From assembly GCA_965217175.1 (NCBI GenBank), contig OZ244251.1:3224001-3288000 (forward strand): a DNA stretch of 64,000 bases. Direction: 5' to 3'. Under the pieces are notes generated by a model. It saw only the letters and a list, made by a program, of their open reading frames with translations, made no database searches and had not been told where the DNA came from. The translations under genes and the position numbers were made by a program. How positions within the stretch are numbered: position 1 is the stretch's first letter; each line of letters opens with the position of its first letter. Shown here in pieces: positions 35,384-44,738 of the stretch. Source of the DNA: Bin87 sp965217175. Its GTDB lineage: Bacteria > Chloroflexota > Dehalococcoidia > Lucifugimonadales > UBA3495.

Positions 35384-35430
35384 GCCGCTCTCCGACTCTT
35401 CCCTTCCTACCGATAGGGTTGGGGAGCGGC
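35384..35430. terminator. Long-loop hairpin after VOC gene 1
   Basis: GCCGCTCTCC and GGGGAGCGGC form a 10-bp stem with one G-T pair and a loop of about 27 bases, just after the VOC stop. No T-run follows, so termination is uncertain. Confidence 0.3.
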
Positions 35431-35563
35431 AAAACCGCAGCCATCCGCTCCCGGCGCCGTGGTTCAAGCGAGTGCTGAGACTTAGCGATGCGTTTACTCA
35501 ACTTGCACTCTCCCGGCTTGGGGAATGGATGAGTTGAGCTTGATCGCGCAAGGAACCGTAACG

Positions 35564-36415
35564 ATGCCCGAACACCGTATGCTTGCTCTGCTGGCCCACC
35601 CCGACGACGAGGCGTTTCCCATGGGAGGCGCCATCGCCATGCACACCGCCCGCGGCGTAACCACCCGGCTGATCACCGCCACCTCCGGAGAGTTGGGAGA
35701 GATACGGCAGCCGGGCTCGGCCACCCGCGAAACCATCGGGGAAGTACGCCGCGCCGAGCTTGAAAAGGCCATAGTCGAGCTGGGTATCGAATCCCACGCC
35801 GTCCTCGGATACCGGGATTCGGGCATGGCTGGCTGGGATGACAACCACCATCCCAAAGCGTTCATGCAGGCCGACGAACACGAGGTTGTTGCCCGGTTGG
35901 TATTTGAAATCCGACGGTTCCGGCCCCAGGTAATACTGACCTTCGAACCCGGCGGTCTCTACGGCCATCCGGATCATATTGCCATCTGTAACCACGCCAC
36001 CGAGGCATTCCGCCTGGCAGCCGACACGTCGGCGTTCCCGCATCACATGGCAATCGGAATACAACCGCACCAAACCGACCGGCTGTTTTATAGCGGACGT
36101 CCGAAGGGATTCAGAGTTCACATGGCCGAAACGCTGCGGGCCGCGGGAGTGGACTTCCCGATGCCGCCCCCTGACCGCGTCGACGACGGCTGTGATCCAA
36201 ACGACATCCACGTAACTATGGATGTCTCAGACGGTTTGGACGCCAAGATGGCGTGCATCAAGCGGCACTTCACCCAGTTGCAACCCGACTGGCCTTACGA
36301 GCACGTTCCGCGAGACGTGGCCGCCGCCGCCATCGGCATCGAGCACTTCATTCGCGCCTGGCCCCCCGTCGAACCCGGCGAATCGGTTCCCGCCGATTTC
36401 TTCGCCGGTCTATAA
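35564..36415 (+). CDS. PIG-L / LmbE-type zinc-dependent deacetylase
   Basis: A 283-residue protein of the PIG-L N-acetylglucosaminyl deacetylase superfamily. LALLAHPDDEAFPMGG near the N-terminus carries the zinc-binding AHPDDE, and FEPGGLYGHPDHIAICNHAT the second metal-ligand motif. Family members deacetylate amino-sugar conjugates, including the mycothiol and bacillithiol precursors; the real substrate is unknown. The ATG at 35564 is chosen for the AAGGAA eight bases upstream; an ATG 13 codons earlier has GGGG directly against it. The C-terminal half (DVSDGLDAKMACIKRHFTQL) is standard. Confidence 0.85.
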   Translation: MPEHRMLALLAHPDDEAFPMGGAIAMHTARGVTTRLITATSGELGEIRQPGSATRETIGEVRRAELEKAIVELGIESHAVLGYRDSGMAGWDDNHHPKAFMQADEHEVVARLVFEIRRFRPQVILTFEPGGLYGHPDHIAICNHATEAFRLAADTSAFPHHMAIGIQPHQTDRLFYSGRPKGFRVHMAETLRAAGVDFPMPPPDRVDDGCDPNDIHVTMDVSDGLDAKMACIKRHFTQLQPDWPYEHVPRDVAAAAIGIEHFIRAWPPVEPGESVPADFFAGL

Positions 36416-36529
36416 GATTTCCTTTCCCAACGGGGTAGAAAGGGGCATCGGCGGAATATCCGTCATGGCGAGCAGTACCGGGTAGGTGCAACGTAAGTGC
36501 CCCAGGGCCAGACGTCTTCGCCATAAATA

Positions 36530-36558
36530 ATCCCCCTCGTCCCTTGAGAGAGGGGGAT
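36530..36558. terminator. Hairpin between convergent PIG-L and VOC genes
   Basis: ATCCCCCTC and GAGGGGGAT form a perfect 9-bp stem in the gap between convergent genes. Position suggests bidirectional termination; no strong T-run is present. Confidence 0.45.
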
Positions 36559-36579
36559 AGTCCAGGGCTTGGATCCCGT

Positions 36580-36969
36580 TTACGATGGGCGCTGAATTAT
36601 CTCCAGGCTAACCTTGTCCGGCGCCTCTACAAACATCACCTGGCTGCCAGATGGCATCGTCCACGGATCGCAAATGATGTTTGCGCCAGTGGACTTGAAC
36701 TGCGAGAACGCTGCCTGGATGTCATCGGTCTCGAAACCGAAGTGGTCCAGCCCATAACGCGGCTCGGTGGAGCCGGCAACCGGGTCTTCACCATCCGCAC
36801 GTCCCGACACCGTCAGCAAGGGCTGACCGTTCAGCTCCAGCCGGTGTGATACCGTGGTGGACAACGGACGGGTCTCGGCAATGGATGCGCCGAAGTTGTC
36901 CACGTAAAACTTGGCAGCGTTGTCCGGATCTTCGCTCCGGAGGTGCAGGTGGTTGCAAACGAATCCCAT
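36580..36969 (-). CDS. VOC superfamily (glyoxalase/dioxygenase fold) protein 2
   Basis: A 129-residue vicinal-oxygen-chelate protein. CNHLHLRSEDPDNAAKFYVD is the first module with ligand histidine, YGLDHFGFETDDIQAAFSQF the second, and MFVEAPDKVSLEIIQ supplies the ligand glutamate. Its similarity to the first VOC protein is limited to these motifs. AGGAGG lies four to five bases before the ATG. Gene order suggests co-transcription with the lyase gene transcribed ahead of it. Confidence 0.85.
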   Translation of the reverse strand: MGFVCNHLHLRSEDPDNAAKFYVDNFGASIAETRPLSTTVSHRLELNGQPLLTVSGRADGEDPVAGSTEPRYGLDHFGFETDDIQAAFSQFKSTGANIICDPWTMPSGSQVMFVEAPDKVSLEIIQRPS

Positions 36970-37037
36970 GATAGTGCCTCCTGATTTAGTTCGTACTGGT
37001 GATTCTGTGGTCGTACCTATTCGGTGCCATTACGCGG

Positions 37038-37901
37038 CTAACGCAGGTAATCGGCGATCTGCTGGTCGTATTCGGCCCTGCGCGTAACCTGGGCAATCAA
37101 ATCCGGAGAAGCCAGCTGGTCCCGCAAGTCTCCCGGAGCAACGCCGTCACGCAACGCTTTGAGCGTATCGTACACTGCTTTGATCGCGGCCTGGAAAGGC
37201 AGATGCCCCTGCAATGCCACCCGTACGCCATGAGCGCCGAGCCACTCCTTGTCGGTCAATTCACCGGTGGCACCGCCCAGCAGCAACGGGATATTGACCT
37301 CGGCGTTCACCGCCGCCACCTCCGCCTTGGTACTCGCACCGGCCAGGAAAACTGCGTCCACGCCAACGGCCTCGTACGCCTTCACCCGCCGTATGCACTC
37401 ATCGACGCTAACCCGAATGCTGCTCGTACGTCCAGCGACCACGAGGTTGGGGTCGGTACGTCCAGACAATGCCGCCTTCATCTTGCCGACGCCCTCTTCC
37501 AGTGGAATGAGGTTACCGTCGCCGTCGCTGCCTCCGAAGGCCATGGGGAGCAAGGTGTCTTCGATAGTAAGGGCCGCCACTCCGGCGGCTTCCAGTTCTT
37601 CAACGGTGCGGCGTACGTTCAGCGCATTTCCGTAGCCGTGGTCGGCGTCGACCATCAGGCTAAGTTCGCCGGCCCGACAAATTCGGTAAATCTGCTCAGC
37701 AAATTCGCTCAGCGTCAGCACCACATAGTCGGGGGCTCCCAGCACCGTGCCGCTGGCGATGGAGCCGGCGAACATACCCACTTCAAAACCCAGATCCTCA
37801 GCGATTCGTGCGGAAATGGGATCAAATACTGAGCCAGGGTGCACGCACACTTCTCCAGCTAATACGGCTCGATAATTCTCCCGTCGCTTGGTGTAATCCA
37901 T
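37038..37901 (-). CDS. Isocitrate lyase/PEP mutase-family protein, oxaloacetate decarboxylase-like
   Basis: A 287-residue (beta/alpha)8 enzyme. VDADHGYGNALNVRRTVEEL followed by LTIEDTLLPMAFGG closely follows the Pseudomonas PA4872 oxaloacetate decarboxylase pattern, and the metal-binding DADHG replaces the isocitrate lyase motif. VAGRTSSIRVSVDECI and the LLLGGATGELTD loop complete the barrel. It probably cleaves a C-C bond of a 2-oxo or hydroxy dicarboxylate. It is transcribed toward the VOC gene with a 68-base gap. Confidence 0.85.
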   Translation of the reverse strand: MDYTKRRENYRAVLAGEVCVHPGSVFDPISARIAEDLGFEVGMFAGSIASGTVLGAPDYVVLTLSEFAEQIYRICRAGELSLMVDADHGYGNALNVRRTVEELEAAGVAALTIEDTLLPMAFGGSDGDGNLIPLEEGVGKMKAALSGRTDPNLVVAGRTSSIRVSVDECIRRVKAYEAVGVDAVFLAGASTKAEVAAVNAEVNIPLLLGGATGELTDKEWLGAHGVRVALQGHLPFQAAIKAVYDTLKALRDGVAPGDLRDQLASPDLIAQVTRRAEYDQQIADYLR

Positions 37902-38336
37902 ATCGTCAGACTCCTAAATATGGTGTTGTAGTAATCATGCAGGTTCAACGACTCTGCCCCATTTCCTCTCCTCAGTGGAGAGTGAAGGGTTGGACCCTAT
38001 CCCGGGGCAGATTCACCGCGGCAGCGTATTTCATTCCAAAGATACGTGCAGTATTCTACCCGATTTCCCACCCCGCCAACAGTAGCGCCCGCGCCTGCCT
38101 GATCACATCAAACCTCCCGGTCCTGCCGGCGAAGCAGGACCTACACTCACCGGGCAACCTGGATATAAACCACCGCTCCATCGCCCGACCCGTTATCAAC
38201 CGCGATAGACCAGAACCGCCCGGTTCGATTGCCCGGACAGTTGCCAGGTCGACAACGTCCTCGCCGGACGATGAGGGAATGGTGATATAAACGCTTCGAT
38301 GCTTCGTGAGGACTGTGGTGTACAATCGGAGCCACT
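37902..38336. other. 435-base intergenic stretch with hairpin and promoter candidate
   Basis: No convincing gene is seen. A clear hairpin GGTCCTGC-N7-GCAGGACC lies at 38119-38141, and a long minus-strand frame (38056-38325) has no recognisable protein features. A candidate promoter for the inositol monophosphatase gene closes the stretch. Confidence 0.5.
38321..38326 (+). promoter_or_regulatory. Candidate extended -10 element for the inositol monophosphatase gene
   Basis: TACAAT with upstream TG lies ten bases before the ATG at 38337, leaving almost no untranslated leader. No Shine-Dalgarno sequence is present. Confidence 0.35.
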
Positions 38337-39278
38337 ATGACCACCACCAACGATGCTGCCGCCCTGGAGATCGAGCTAGCCGCCACCGAATTCGCGCGCG
38401 GCGCCGGCAATCTCTTATCCCGCCATTTCGGTCGTGCTTTGAACATCGAATACAAGGACAAGGCGCAACAGGACCCGGTAACCACGGCGGACAAAGAGAC
38501 GCAGGCCTACCTGGTGGAACAGATCGCCGAGCGGTTCCCCGACCACGGCATCCTGGGCGAGGAAGACAACGCCGATGCCGACGGAGAAAAGCGCGCGCCA
38601 GATTTCCTGTGGGTATTGGACCCACTGGATGGCACCACCAACTTCATGAACGGGCTGCCGGTCTATGCCTCATCCATCGGTGTGTTGTATCGCGGTCGTC
38701 CGCTGGTCGGCGCTGTATTCATCCCCTGGCCCAATCCGGAAGGCGGCATCGTAGTGCATTGTCGCGCGGGCGCCGGAGCCTATCGCGATGGGGAACCGGT
38801 CTCGGTATTTCAGGCCGACCGTTTGCGCGGTGATCGCCTGGTCGGATTGCCAGGCTCTTTCGGCGGATCCACACGGCTGGGCAAGGGGTTAAAAGGGCAG
38901 CCGCTGGGGCAGCCCAGAGTCACCGGAAGCATCGCCTACGAGTTGGTGTTGACGGCCATGGGGATGATGCAATTCACGATCATCGGCGCCCCCCGCATGT
39001 GGGATATGCTGGGCGGAGCGCTGGCAGTGCAGGAAGCTGGCGGCACCGTGATGACACGATTGCAGGGGCGTCGGCGGTGGCATCCCATGGAATCTCTGGT
39101 GCCAACCTGGGATGAGCAACCGCCCACCATGGCCGAACTTCGCAAGTGGGTCGCTCCGCTGGTGGCCGCCAACCCTACGTTGGCCCAACTGGTCGCCGAC
39201 AACCTGATACGCCGCCGCCGTCCGGTGCGGACAATGTGGCGCCGACTCAAAAGGAAACTGTCGCGCAGAAAATCCTAA
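38337..39278 (+). CDS. Inositol monophosphatase family protein
   Basis: A 313-residue lithium-sensitive-phosphatase-fold protein. LGEEDNADADGEKRAPDFLW followed by VLDPLDGTTNFMNGLP (~90-105) contains the metal-binding Glu and the DPLDGTT signature; GAPRMWDMLGGALAVQEAGG is the C-terminal W-D motif. Substrates range from inositol phosphates to 3'-phosphoadenosine phosphate and sugar bisphosphates. PAP would be sensible given the ATP sulfurylase in the window, but this is speculation. An unusually basic tail (RRRRPVRTMWRRLKRKLSRR) could contact nucleic acid or membrane. Its stop overlaps the convergent threonine synthase gene by four bases. Confidence 0.85.
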   Translation: MTTTNDAAALEIELAATEFARGAGNLLSRHFGRALNIEYKDKAQQDPVTTADKETQAYLVEQIAERFPDHGILGEEDNADADGEKRAPDFLWVLDPLDGTTNFMNGLPVYASSIGVLYRGRPLVGAVFIPWPNPEGGIVVHCRAGAGAYRDGEPVSVFQADRLRGDRLVGLPGSFGGSTRLGKGLKGQPLGQPRVTGSIAYELVLTAMGMMQFTIIGAPRMWDMLGGALAVQEAGGTVMTRLQGRRRWHPMESLVPTWDEQPPTMAELRKWVAPLVAANPTLAQLVADNLIRRRRPVRTMWRRLKRKLSRRKS

Positions 39279-40462
39279 TCCTCGGGGCCGCGCAGCAGGT
39301 CCAGGTACTTGTAACCGGAGCCGGTATTCAGCAGCACCACTTCCTCGTCAGTCGAGATGCTGCCGTCGGCGAGCAGCCGCTCCAATCCCACCAGCGTCGC
39401 CGCACCCTCCGGGCAAGCAATGATGCCTTCCGCGGTAGCCAGCCGATACATGGCGTCGATCATGTCGTCGTCGCTCACGGCCAAAGCGCCCCCGCCCGTT
39501 TCGCGTAGCGCCTGCAAGATCAGGTAATCGGCAAAAGGCCCCGGCACGCGAAGGCCGTCCGCCCTGGTTGTTGCGTTGGGCCACGGCTCGGCCGTGTCTT
39601 TACCCTCGTTCCACGCTTTCACTATTGGTTGGCATCCATCGGCTTGCACCGCGTAAAAACGGGGAGGTTTACCTTCGATCCAACCCAATTCGAGCAATTC
39701 CTGGAATCCTTTATACATGCCGATAATACCCGTACCGCCGCCCGTCGGGTACACGATGGCGTCGGGCATGCGCCAGCCAAGTTGCTGAGCGATTTCCAAC
39801 CCCATGGTCTTCTTGCCCTCGGCGCGACAGGGTTCCTTAAGTGTGGACAGATCGAACAATCCCTGTTCCGCGGCAACACCCACCGCGATTCGCCCGGCGT
39901 CACTGATCAGCCCGTCAACCAGGGTAAGCTCTGAACCTGCGACGATGGATTCTTTTTTGTTGGAATCGGGAGCATCCTGTGGCATGAACACCTTGACCGG
40001 GGTTCCGGCGCGAGCGCAATAAGCCGCGGCGGCCCCGGCGGCATTCCCCGCCGACGGCATTGTGAACCCGGTCGCTCCCAACTCCCTGGCTTTGGAAACG
40101 GCAGCCGAAATCCCCCGTGCCTTGAAGGTGCCAGTTGGATTGAGCCCTTCTTCCTTGATCAACAATCGCCGGATTCCTACCTGTTGGGCCAACGTAGTTG
40201 CATCCAGCAGAGGCGTGCCGCCTTCTCCGAGCGTGATCACCGAGTCGGGGTTTATAACCGGCAACAGCTCGTTGAAGCGCCACATGTTCGACGACCGGCT
40301 GTCGTATTCTCCCCGCGAAACTTCTCGCCCCAAACGTGCCAGGTCATATCGCACGAACAGGACTTTGCCGCAACATTCGCTAACCGTTGCCAATCCATCG
40401 TAGTCTGAGGCGGCGCCGCAAATGGTGCATTCCAGATGGTCGATGTAACTGAACGGTGGCAT
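39275..40462 (-). CDS. thrC: Threonine synthase
   Basis: A 395-residue PLP enzyme of the fold-type II family, making threonine from O-phosphohomoserine. The N-terminus has a small Cys-rich segment (LECTICG and ECCGK) typical of the long bacterial/archaeal threonine synthases, the PLP lysine lies in NPTGTFKARGI, and YPTGGGTGIIGMYKGFQELL binds the phosphate. Closely related homologues can be cysteate synthases, but the layout best fits ThrC. AGGA lies about six bases before the ATG. Confidence 0.85.
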   Translation of the reverse strand: MPPFSYIDHLECTICGAASDYDGLATVSECCGKVLFVRYDLARLGREVSRGEYDSRSSNMWRFNELLPVINPDSVITLGEGGTPLLDATTLAQQVGIRRLLIKEEGLNPTGTFKARGISAAVSKARELGATGFTMPSAGNAAGAAAAYCARAGTPVKVFMPQDAPDSNKKESIVAGSELTLVDGLISDAGRIAVGVAAEQGLFDLSTLKEPCRAEGKKTMGLEIAQQLGWRMPDAIVYPTGGGTGIIGMYKGFQELLELGWIEGKPPRFYAVQADGCQPIVKAWNEGKDTAEPWPNATTRADGLRVPGPFADYLILQALRETGGGALAVSDDDMIDAMYRLATAEGIIACPEGAATLVGLERLLADGSISTDEEVVLLNTGSGYKYLDLLRGPED

Positions 40463-40626
40463 ATCATGTCCTGTCGGCAGATTGATGTGGCGGCGATTAT
40501 CAGCGGCGGCGCGTCGTACTCAGATTATCGCCGCGGTTGGTGTAACATTATAACCCACCCGTCGTCGCTGACGGACGAAGCTGCCAGGTCGCAACATCTT
40601 CTGCAGATATGGAGGAACCGGATTAG

Positions 40627-41451
40627 ATGCCCCAATTTGAATTCGTCGAATACACAGCGGATCCTGATACTCACGTCGCCCGCATCACGTTGAACCGGCC
40701 CGCCCGGCTCAATGCCCTGAACGACCAGATGCAGCGGGAATTTACTGACGCGATCACCAGCGCCGAATCCGACGACGGTGTCCGGGTAGTCATCGTTACC
40801 GGAGCCGGCCGCGCGTTTTGCGCCGGCGGCGACCTCAACGATCTGGGAGGCTCGTCAGACGGAACCGGTGCAGGTTGGACTTCCGGCAACGCCGACGAAG
40901 TTCGACGCAGTTTCCGTTCTGCCCAGGCCATGATTCTGGGCGTGCAGCGTTGCGAAAAGCCAGTCATCGCGATAGTAAACGGTGTCGCCACCGGGGCCGG
41001 CCTGGATTTGGCCTGCGCCTGCGACATCCGCATCGGTACCGCGCGATCCCGATTCATGTCGGCTTACGTACGTATCGGGCTGTTCCCCGGATTCGGCGGA
41101 ACGTGGTTATATCCGCGAACGTTGGGGAGTCTTGGGCGCGCCGCGGAAATGCTTTTCACCGGCGATTTCCTGGAAGCAGATGAAGCTTATCGGTTGGGTT
41201 TTCTCAACCGCCTCGTCGATGAAGAGGAGCTGGAATCAACCACCCTGGCCATGGCGCAACGAATTGCCGCCGGCCCGCCCATCGCGATCCGCCTATCCAA
41301 GTTGATGCTTTATAAGGGGTTGGAATTCGACCTGGAAACGGCCATGAAGATGGCCGCCGCCGGCGAAACCATAACGCTTACATCTCAGGACCACGTCGAG
41401 GGAGTCGCTGCCTTCCGAGAAAAGCGGGCCGCGGAATACCGCGACCACTAG
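40627..41451 (+). CDS. Enoyl-CoA hydratase/isomerase family protein
   Basis: A 274-residue crotonase-fold protein, the second in the window. FCAGGDLNDLGG is the first oxyanion-hole segment and NGVATGAGLDLACACDIRIG the second; the usual hydratase glutamate positions are partly replaced (Gly-Leu-Asp), so an isomerase, hydrolase or other crotonase activity is as likely as hydration. GGAGG lies about nine bases upstream of the ATG. A hairpin covers the stop codon region. Confidence 0.85.
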   Translation: MPQFEFVEYTADPDTHVARITLNRPARLNALNDQMQREFTDAITSAESDDGVRVVIVTGAGRAFCAGGDLNDLGGSSDGTGAGWTSGNADEVRRSFRSAQAMILGVQRCEKPVIAIVNGVATGAGLDLACACDIRIGTARSRFMSAYVRIGLFPGFGGTWLYPRTLGSLGRAAEMLFTGDFLEADEAYRLGFLNRLVDEEELESTTLAMAQRIAAGPPIAIRLSKLMLYKGLEFDLETAMKMAAAGETITLTSQDHVEGVAAFREKRAAEYRDH

Positions 41452-41482
41452 GGCCGGATTATCCCGAAGGACAATCCGGCCC
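41451..41482. terminator. Hairpin between convergent genes
   Basis: GGGCCGGATT and AATCCGGCCC form a 10-bp stem around a 12-base loop immediately after the hydratase stop, facing the convergent VWA lipoprotein gene. Confidence 0.55.
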
Positions 41483-41510
41483 CGAACCCTGCCTCTCGTA
41501 GGCTACCTCA

Positions 41511-43355
41511 TTAGTTAGTGCAGTACGGCTCGAAGTACCGTTCGGCGCGGGAAACCAGATCCCGTAATTCGCGGTAGGTACGGTTTTCGTCAAGCTCCGA
41601 TGCCACTGTGGCCAGCAGATCTTCTACCGCGTCCAGGTCGCCGCACTGTGCCCAGAACGAACGCCGCAGCAGCTCCGCGAATTCGGCAGCGGCGGCAGTT
41701 TGCCGGAAGTATGGATCAGTGTCGGACATATCACGTTCGACGTCACCCGCCCTGATCGCAGCAGATAGTTCCGTAGGTTCGCGGGTTTCGGGGTCCAACC
41801 AGCGCAGTCGCGCTTCCGCCAGGGTGGTAAGTCGCCCAACATCATCAAACAGGCGCAGTTCGTATAGCGCTGACACGTCTCTGGCGAAGCCAACTTCGCC
41901 AAAGTCCAGGCTGTCGTCCCTGAAGTCCTCATCGGCAACCGCGCGGTTTTCGTAGCCAATCAGGCGGTACTTGCGTACGGCGTCGGGGTTGAACTCCACC
42001 TGTATCCGTGCATCACGAGCAGTTTCGGTGAATATCCCGGCCACGCTCTCCTGCATAAACCGGTCCGAAGCAACGCGATCCGCCATGTAGTGATAGGTTC
42101 CGTTGCCTCGGTTGGCCAAAACCTCGAGCAGCACGTCGTTGTAATTCCCCGAAATGCCGACGCCGATAGTGGTTAGAGTAGCGTTGCGTTGTCCGTAGTC
42201 GTCTACGACTTTCAGGATTGACTCCGGGCCGGTTTGTCCCACGTTTGCTACGCCATCGGACAGGAGCACCAAACGCACCTTACGACCCAGGCGCATCTCT
42301 GCAGAAGCCATGTCGTAAGCCTGCCTCAAGCCTGCTTCGGCATAAGTGCTGCCACCCGCCCGCAGTCCTCGGGCAGTGCTAACGATGTCTCTGGTGTTAT
42401 CGCCGTCGGTAAATTCACGAGCCACGCGCACGCCATTGGCGTAGGTGACTATGGCAGCCCGATCGCTGGGGATCATCTCGTCAGCGATGCCTTCGATAAT
42501 TTCTTTGGCCAAGCCGAGCCTGTTGTCGGCTTCCATCGATCCCGACACGTCGACGACGAATATCAACGAAACCGGGTCCCGATCGTCAGTGGGCGCCGGG
42601 TTGCTCACGCCAACGCGCAGCAGCACATATTCGTCATCGCCAAATGGAGCTGGGCCAGCGTCAAGATGCAAACCCAGGGCGGTCTCGGTGGGTGCGTAAT
42701 TCTGCGGCAGGCTGTTGATGTACTCTTCGACTCTCACCGAATCAGGCTCCGCGATGTGGCCGTTATTGAGGAACAGCTTCAAAATCTCGTAAGACGCGGT
42801 GTCGCCATCCAGCACGAAGGTGGACAACGGGTCTTCGTCCGCGTCAATAAACGGGTTCACCCCATAATGTTCGAAATATACCAACGGAAAAGCGCCGTCA
42901 TTGGGGTTCTCGGTTCCGCCGGATTCGGGAGGAATCGCCGGTCCCTGTTGAGGTGAGCCAGCGCCTTGAGCTGATCGAGCCTGCGCCATTGTTGCCGGAG
43001 CCGGCACGCCGGTCGGGGCGCTGGCCAAGGAGTCCAGGGTCGCCCGTTCCATGGCTGGAGCCGGCGTCGCCGCAGCGGACGCCGGTGCGCCTCGGTCAAC
43101 GCTACGCTGACTGGCGGAAGTGGCCGCAGGTGAAGTGTTGGCGCTCTGGGAGGTCCGGTTGCTCGCCGGCGTGTTGTTGTTGCGTGCCGGCAATTGTTCC
43201 TGCGACCGGTTCGAGCTGCGCGACGGTTGGGATGAAACCCCTCCAGACTCGCTGCTGAGTGGTCCCTCTCCCTGGCTGCACGCTATCGCCAGTATCCCGG
43301 CCGCAGCGAGCATCGCCAACATGGTGGCGAACCGAATTGCGCTATGGTTTCGCAT
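41511..43355 (-). CDS. VWA-domain lipoprotein (YfbK-like)
   Basis: A 614-residue exported protein. The N-terminus is a lipoprotein signal with lipobox LAIAC, followed by a ~120-residue Ser/Asn/Gln/Pro-rich linker. A conserved N-terminal part (FPLVYFEHYGVNPFIDADED) precedes the von Willebrand A domain with MIDAS motif FVVDVSGSMEADNRLGLAKE, and the C-terminal region (RDVSALYELRLFDDVGRL) matches the YfbK/DUF3520 extension. Such proteins bind metal and partner proteins at the cell surface; the role is unknown. The ATG at 43355 has AGGAGG upstream; the longer frame crosses the divergent promoter region. Confidence 0.85.
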   Translation of the reverse strand: MRNHSAIRFATMLAMLAAAGILAIACSQGEGPLSSESGGVSSQPSRSSNRSQEQLPARNNNTPASNRTSQSANTSPAATSASQRSVDRGAPASAAATPAPAMERATLDSLASAPTGVPAPATMAQARSAQGAGSPQQGPAIPPESGGTENPNDGAFPLVYFEHYGVNPFIDADEDPLSTFVLDGDTASYEILKLFLNNGHIAEPDSVRVEEYINSLPQNYAPTETALGLHLDAGPAPFGDDEYVLLRVGVSNPAPTDDRDPVSLIFVVDVSGSMEADNRLGLAKEIIEGIADEMIPSDRAAIVTYANGVRVAREFTDGDNTRDIVSTARGLRAGGSTYAEAGLRQAYDMASAEMRLGRKVRLVLLSDGVANVGQTGPESILKVVDDYGQRNATLTTIGVGISGNYNDVLLEVLANRGNGTYHYMADRVASDRFMQESVAGIFTETARDARIQVEFNPDAVRKYRLIGYENRAVADEDFRDDSLDFGEVGFARDVSALYELRLFDDVGRLTTLAEARLRWLDPETREPTELSAAIRAGDVERDMSDTDPYFRQTAAAAEFAELLRRSFWAQCGDLDAVEDLLATVASELDENRTYRELRDLVSRAERYFEPYCTN

Positions 43356-43481
43356 CGTTCCCTCCTGTTTCGTTGCATTTCCCTTTATTGGCAACCTATA
43401 CGGGTATGGGTCTCCGCTGGATTCAATCAAGATTGGTGATAACTGTTTGGCCGGCCGCGATCCCGACCTTTGGCGTGGTGA

Positions 43482-43487
43482 TAAAAT
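43482..43487 (+). promoter_or_regulatory. Candidate -10 element close to the ATP sulfurylase start
   Basis: TAAAAT (within GATAAAAT) lies nine bases before the ATG at 43497, again leaving a very short or absent leader and no ribosome site. The -35 region is weak. Confidence 0.3.
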
Positions 43488-43496
43488 GCCTGCGTC

Positions 43497-44738
43497 ATGA
43501 CCACAAACAACAGCCTCTCCCCCCATGGCGGCGCCCTCGTGGAACGCGTCCGTCCCCTGACTGCATCCACCGCTGCTTCGGTCGCCGGCCTGCCGACAAT
43601 CCCCATTCGCGACCAGATGGCCACTGAATGCGTCAACATCGCCTATGGCTTCTTTTCACCCCTGACCGGATTCATGGGCAGCGCCGATGTGGAATCAGTA
43701 GCCGCTGCCATGCGGCTCGGCAACGGCCTCGTCTGGCCCATACCAATCGTGCTGGACGTTCCCCACGACGAACTCCGCAGACTGGGCGTGCAGGTCGGGA
43801 ATACCGTGCTGCTCACTCACCAGGGCAATCCGCTGGCCACGCTGGACGTTTCCGAGATTTTTTCATCCGATCTGACCTCCCTGGCGCAGCGCGTTTACGG
43901 CACAGCAGACCCGGCTCATCCCGGCGTGCAACGAACGCTGAACTACGCCGACCGTTTCGTAGCCGGCGACATCACCCTGGTTTGCGAACCCGTCATCAAT
44001 CCACCCTTCGACCGTTTCTGGCGCACTCCGCGCCAATTGCGCTCTGAACTTGCCGATGCGAACTGGCTCAGAGTGGTCGCTCACCAGACCCGCAACGTTC
44101 CCCACTCCGGTCACGAATACCTGATGAAGGGAGCCTTTATGGAGGCCCGGGCCGATGGCGTGCTGGTCAGCGCAGTTATCGGCGAAAAGAAAGAGGGAGA
44201 CTACATCGATGAAGCCATCGTGCTAACGCACGATCACCTGCGCGAATGTGGCTTCTTCCGAGATGACATCCACCGCACCACCGCGCTGATGTGGGACATG
44301 CGCTATGCCGGACCCAGGGAAGCTGTGTTCCACGCCCTGGTTCGCAAGAATCTGGGGTGCACCCATCACATGTTTGGGCGAGATCACGCCGGCGTGGGTG
44401 AATACTACGGCCGTTATGCTGCTCACGAGATTTTCAGCGAACTCCCTGATTTGGGAATCCAGTCGGTGCTAACTCTGGAATGGTGGTATTGCCCGACGTG
44501 CGGCGGCGTGGCCTACGAGGGTATCTGCGGGCACCCTGACACCAAGCAGGATCTGGCCGGCCGCCTGATTCGCAGCATCATCTCGGGAGGCACCGACCCA
44601 GCGCCCCAAACGCTGCGGGCCGAAACTCTTCAAGTCGTGCAGCGTTGCGCCCAACAGTACGGTTTCGGGTCGCCCTTCGTGACGGAGCAGTACCTGAGTC
44701 AACGAACTCCCGTAATGACCATCCCGGCGCCGCCATAG
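43497..44738 (+). CDS. sat: Sulfate adenylyltransferase (ATP sulfurylase)
   Basis: A 413-residue monofunctional ATP sulfurylase forming APS from sulfate and ATP. VVAHQTRNVPHSGHEYLMKG at ~195 is the nucleotide-binding Q-x-RN/H-x-GH motif and GCTHHMFGRDHAGVG at ~290 the second. The C-terminal part contains CPTCGG and CGH, a zinc-site-like arrangement seen in some bacterial and archaeal enzymes. No APS reductase or PAPS pathway gene is adjacent, so both assimilation and reverse (sulfite-oxidising) use are open. Confidence 0.93.
   Translation: MTTNNSLSPHGGALVERVRPLTASTAASVAGLPTIPIRDQMATECVNIAYGFFSPLTGFMGSADVESVAAAMRLGNGLVWPIPIVLDVPHDELRRLGVQVGNTVLLTHQGNPLATLDVSEIFSSDLTSLAQRVYGTADPAHPGVQRTLNYADRFVAGDITLVCEPVINPPFDRFWRTPRQLRSELADANWLRVVAHQTRNVPHSGHEYLMKGAFMEARADGVLVSAVIGEKKEGDYIDEAIVLTHDHLRECGFFRDDIHRTTALMWDMRYAGPREAVFHALVRKNLGCTHHMFGRDHAGVGEYYGRYAAHEIFSELPDLGIQSVLTLEWWYCPTCGGVAYEGICGHPDTKQDLAGRLIRSIISGGTDPAPQTLRAETLQVVQRCAQQYGFGSPFVTEQYLSQRTPVMTIPAPP

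Noticed and set aside
38056..38325. Minus-strand 89-residue frame in the inositol monophosphatase leader
   Set aside because: No ribosome site and no recognisable domain, and it contains a stable hairpin.
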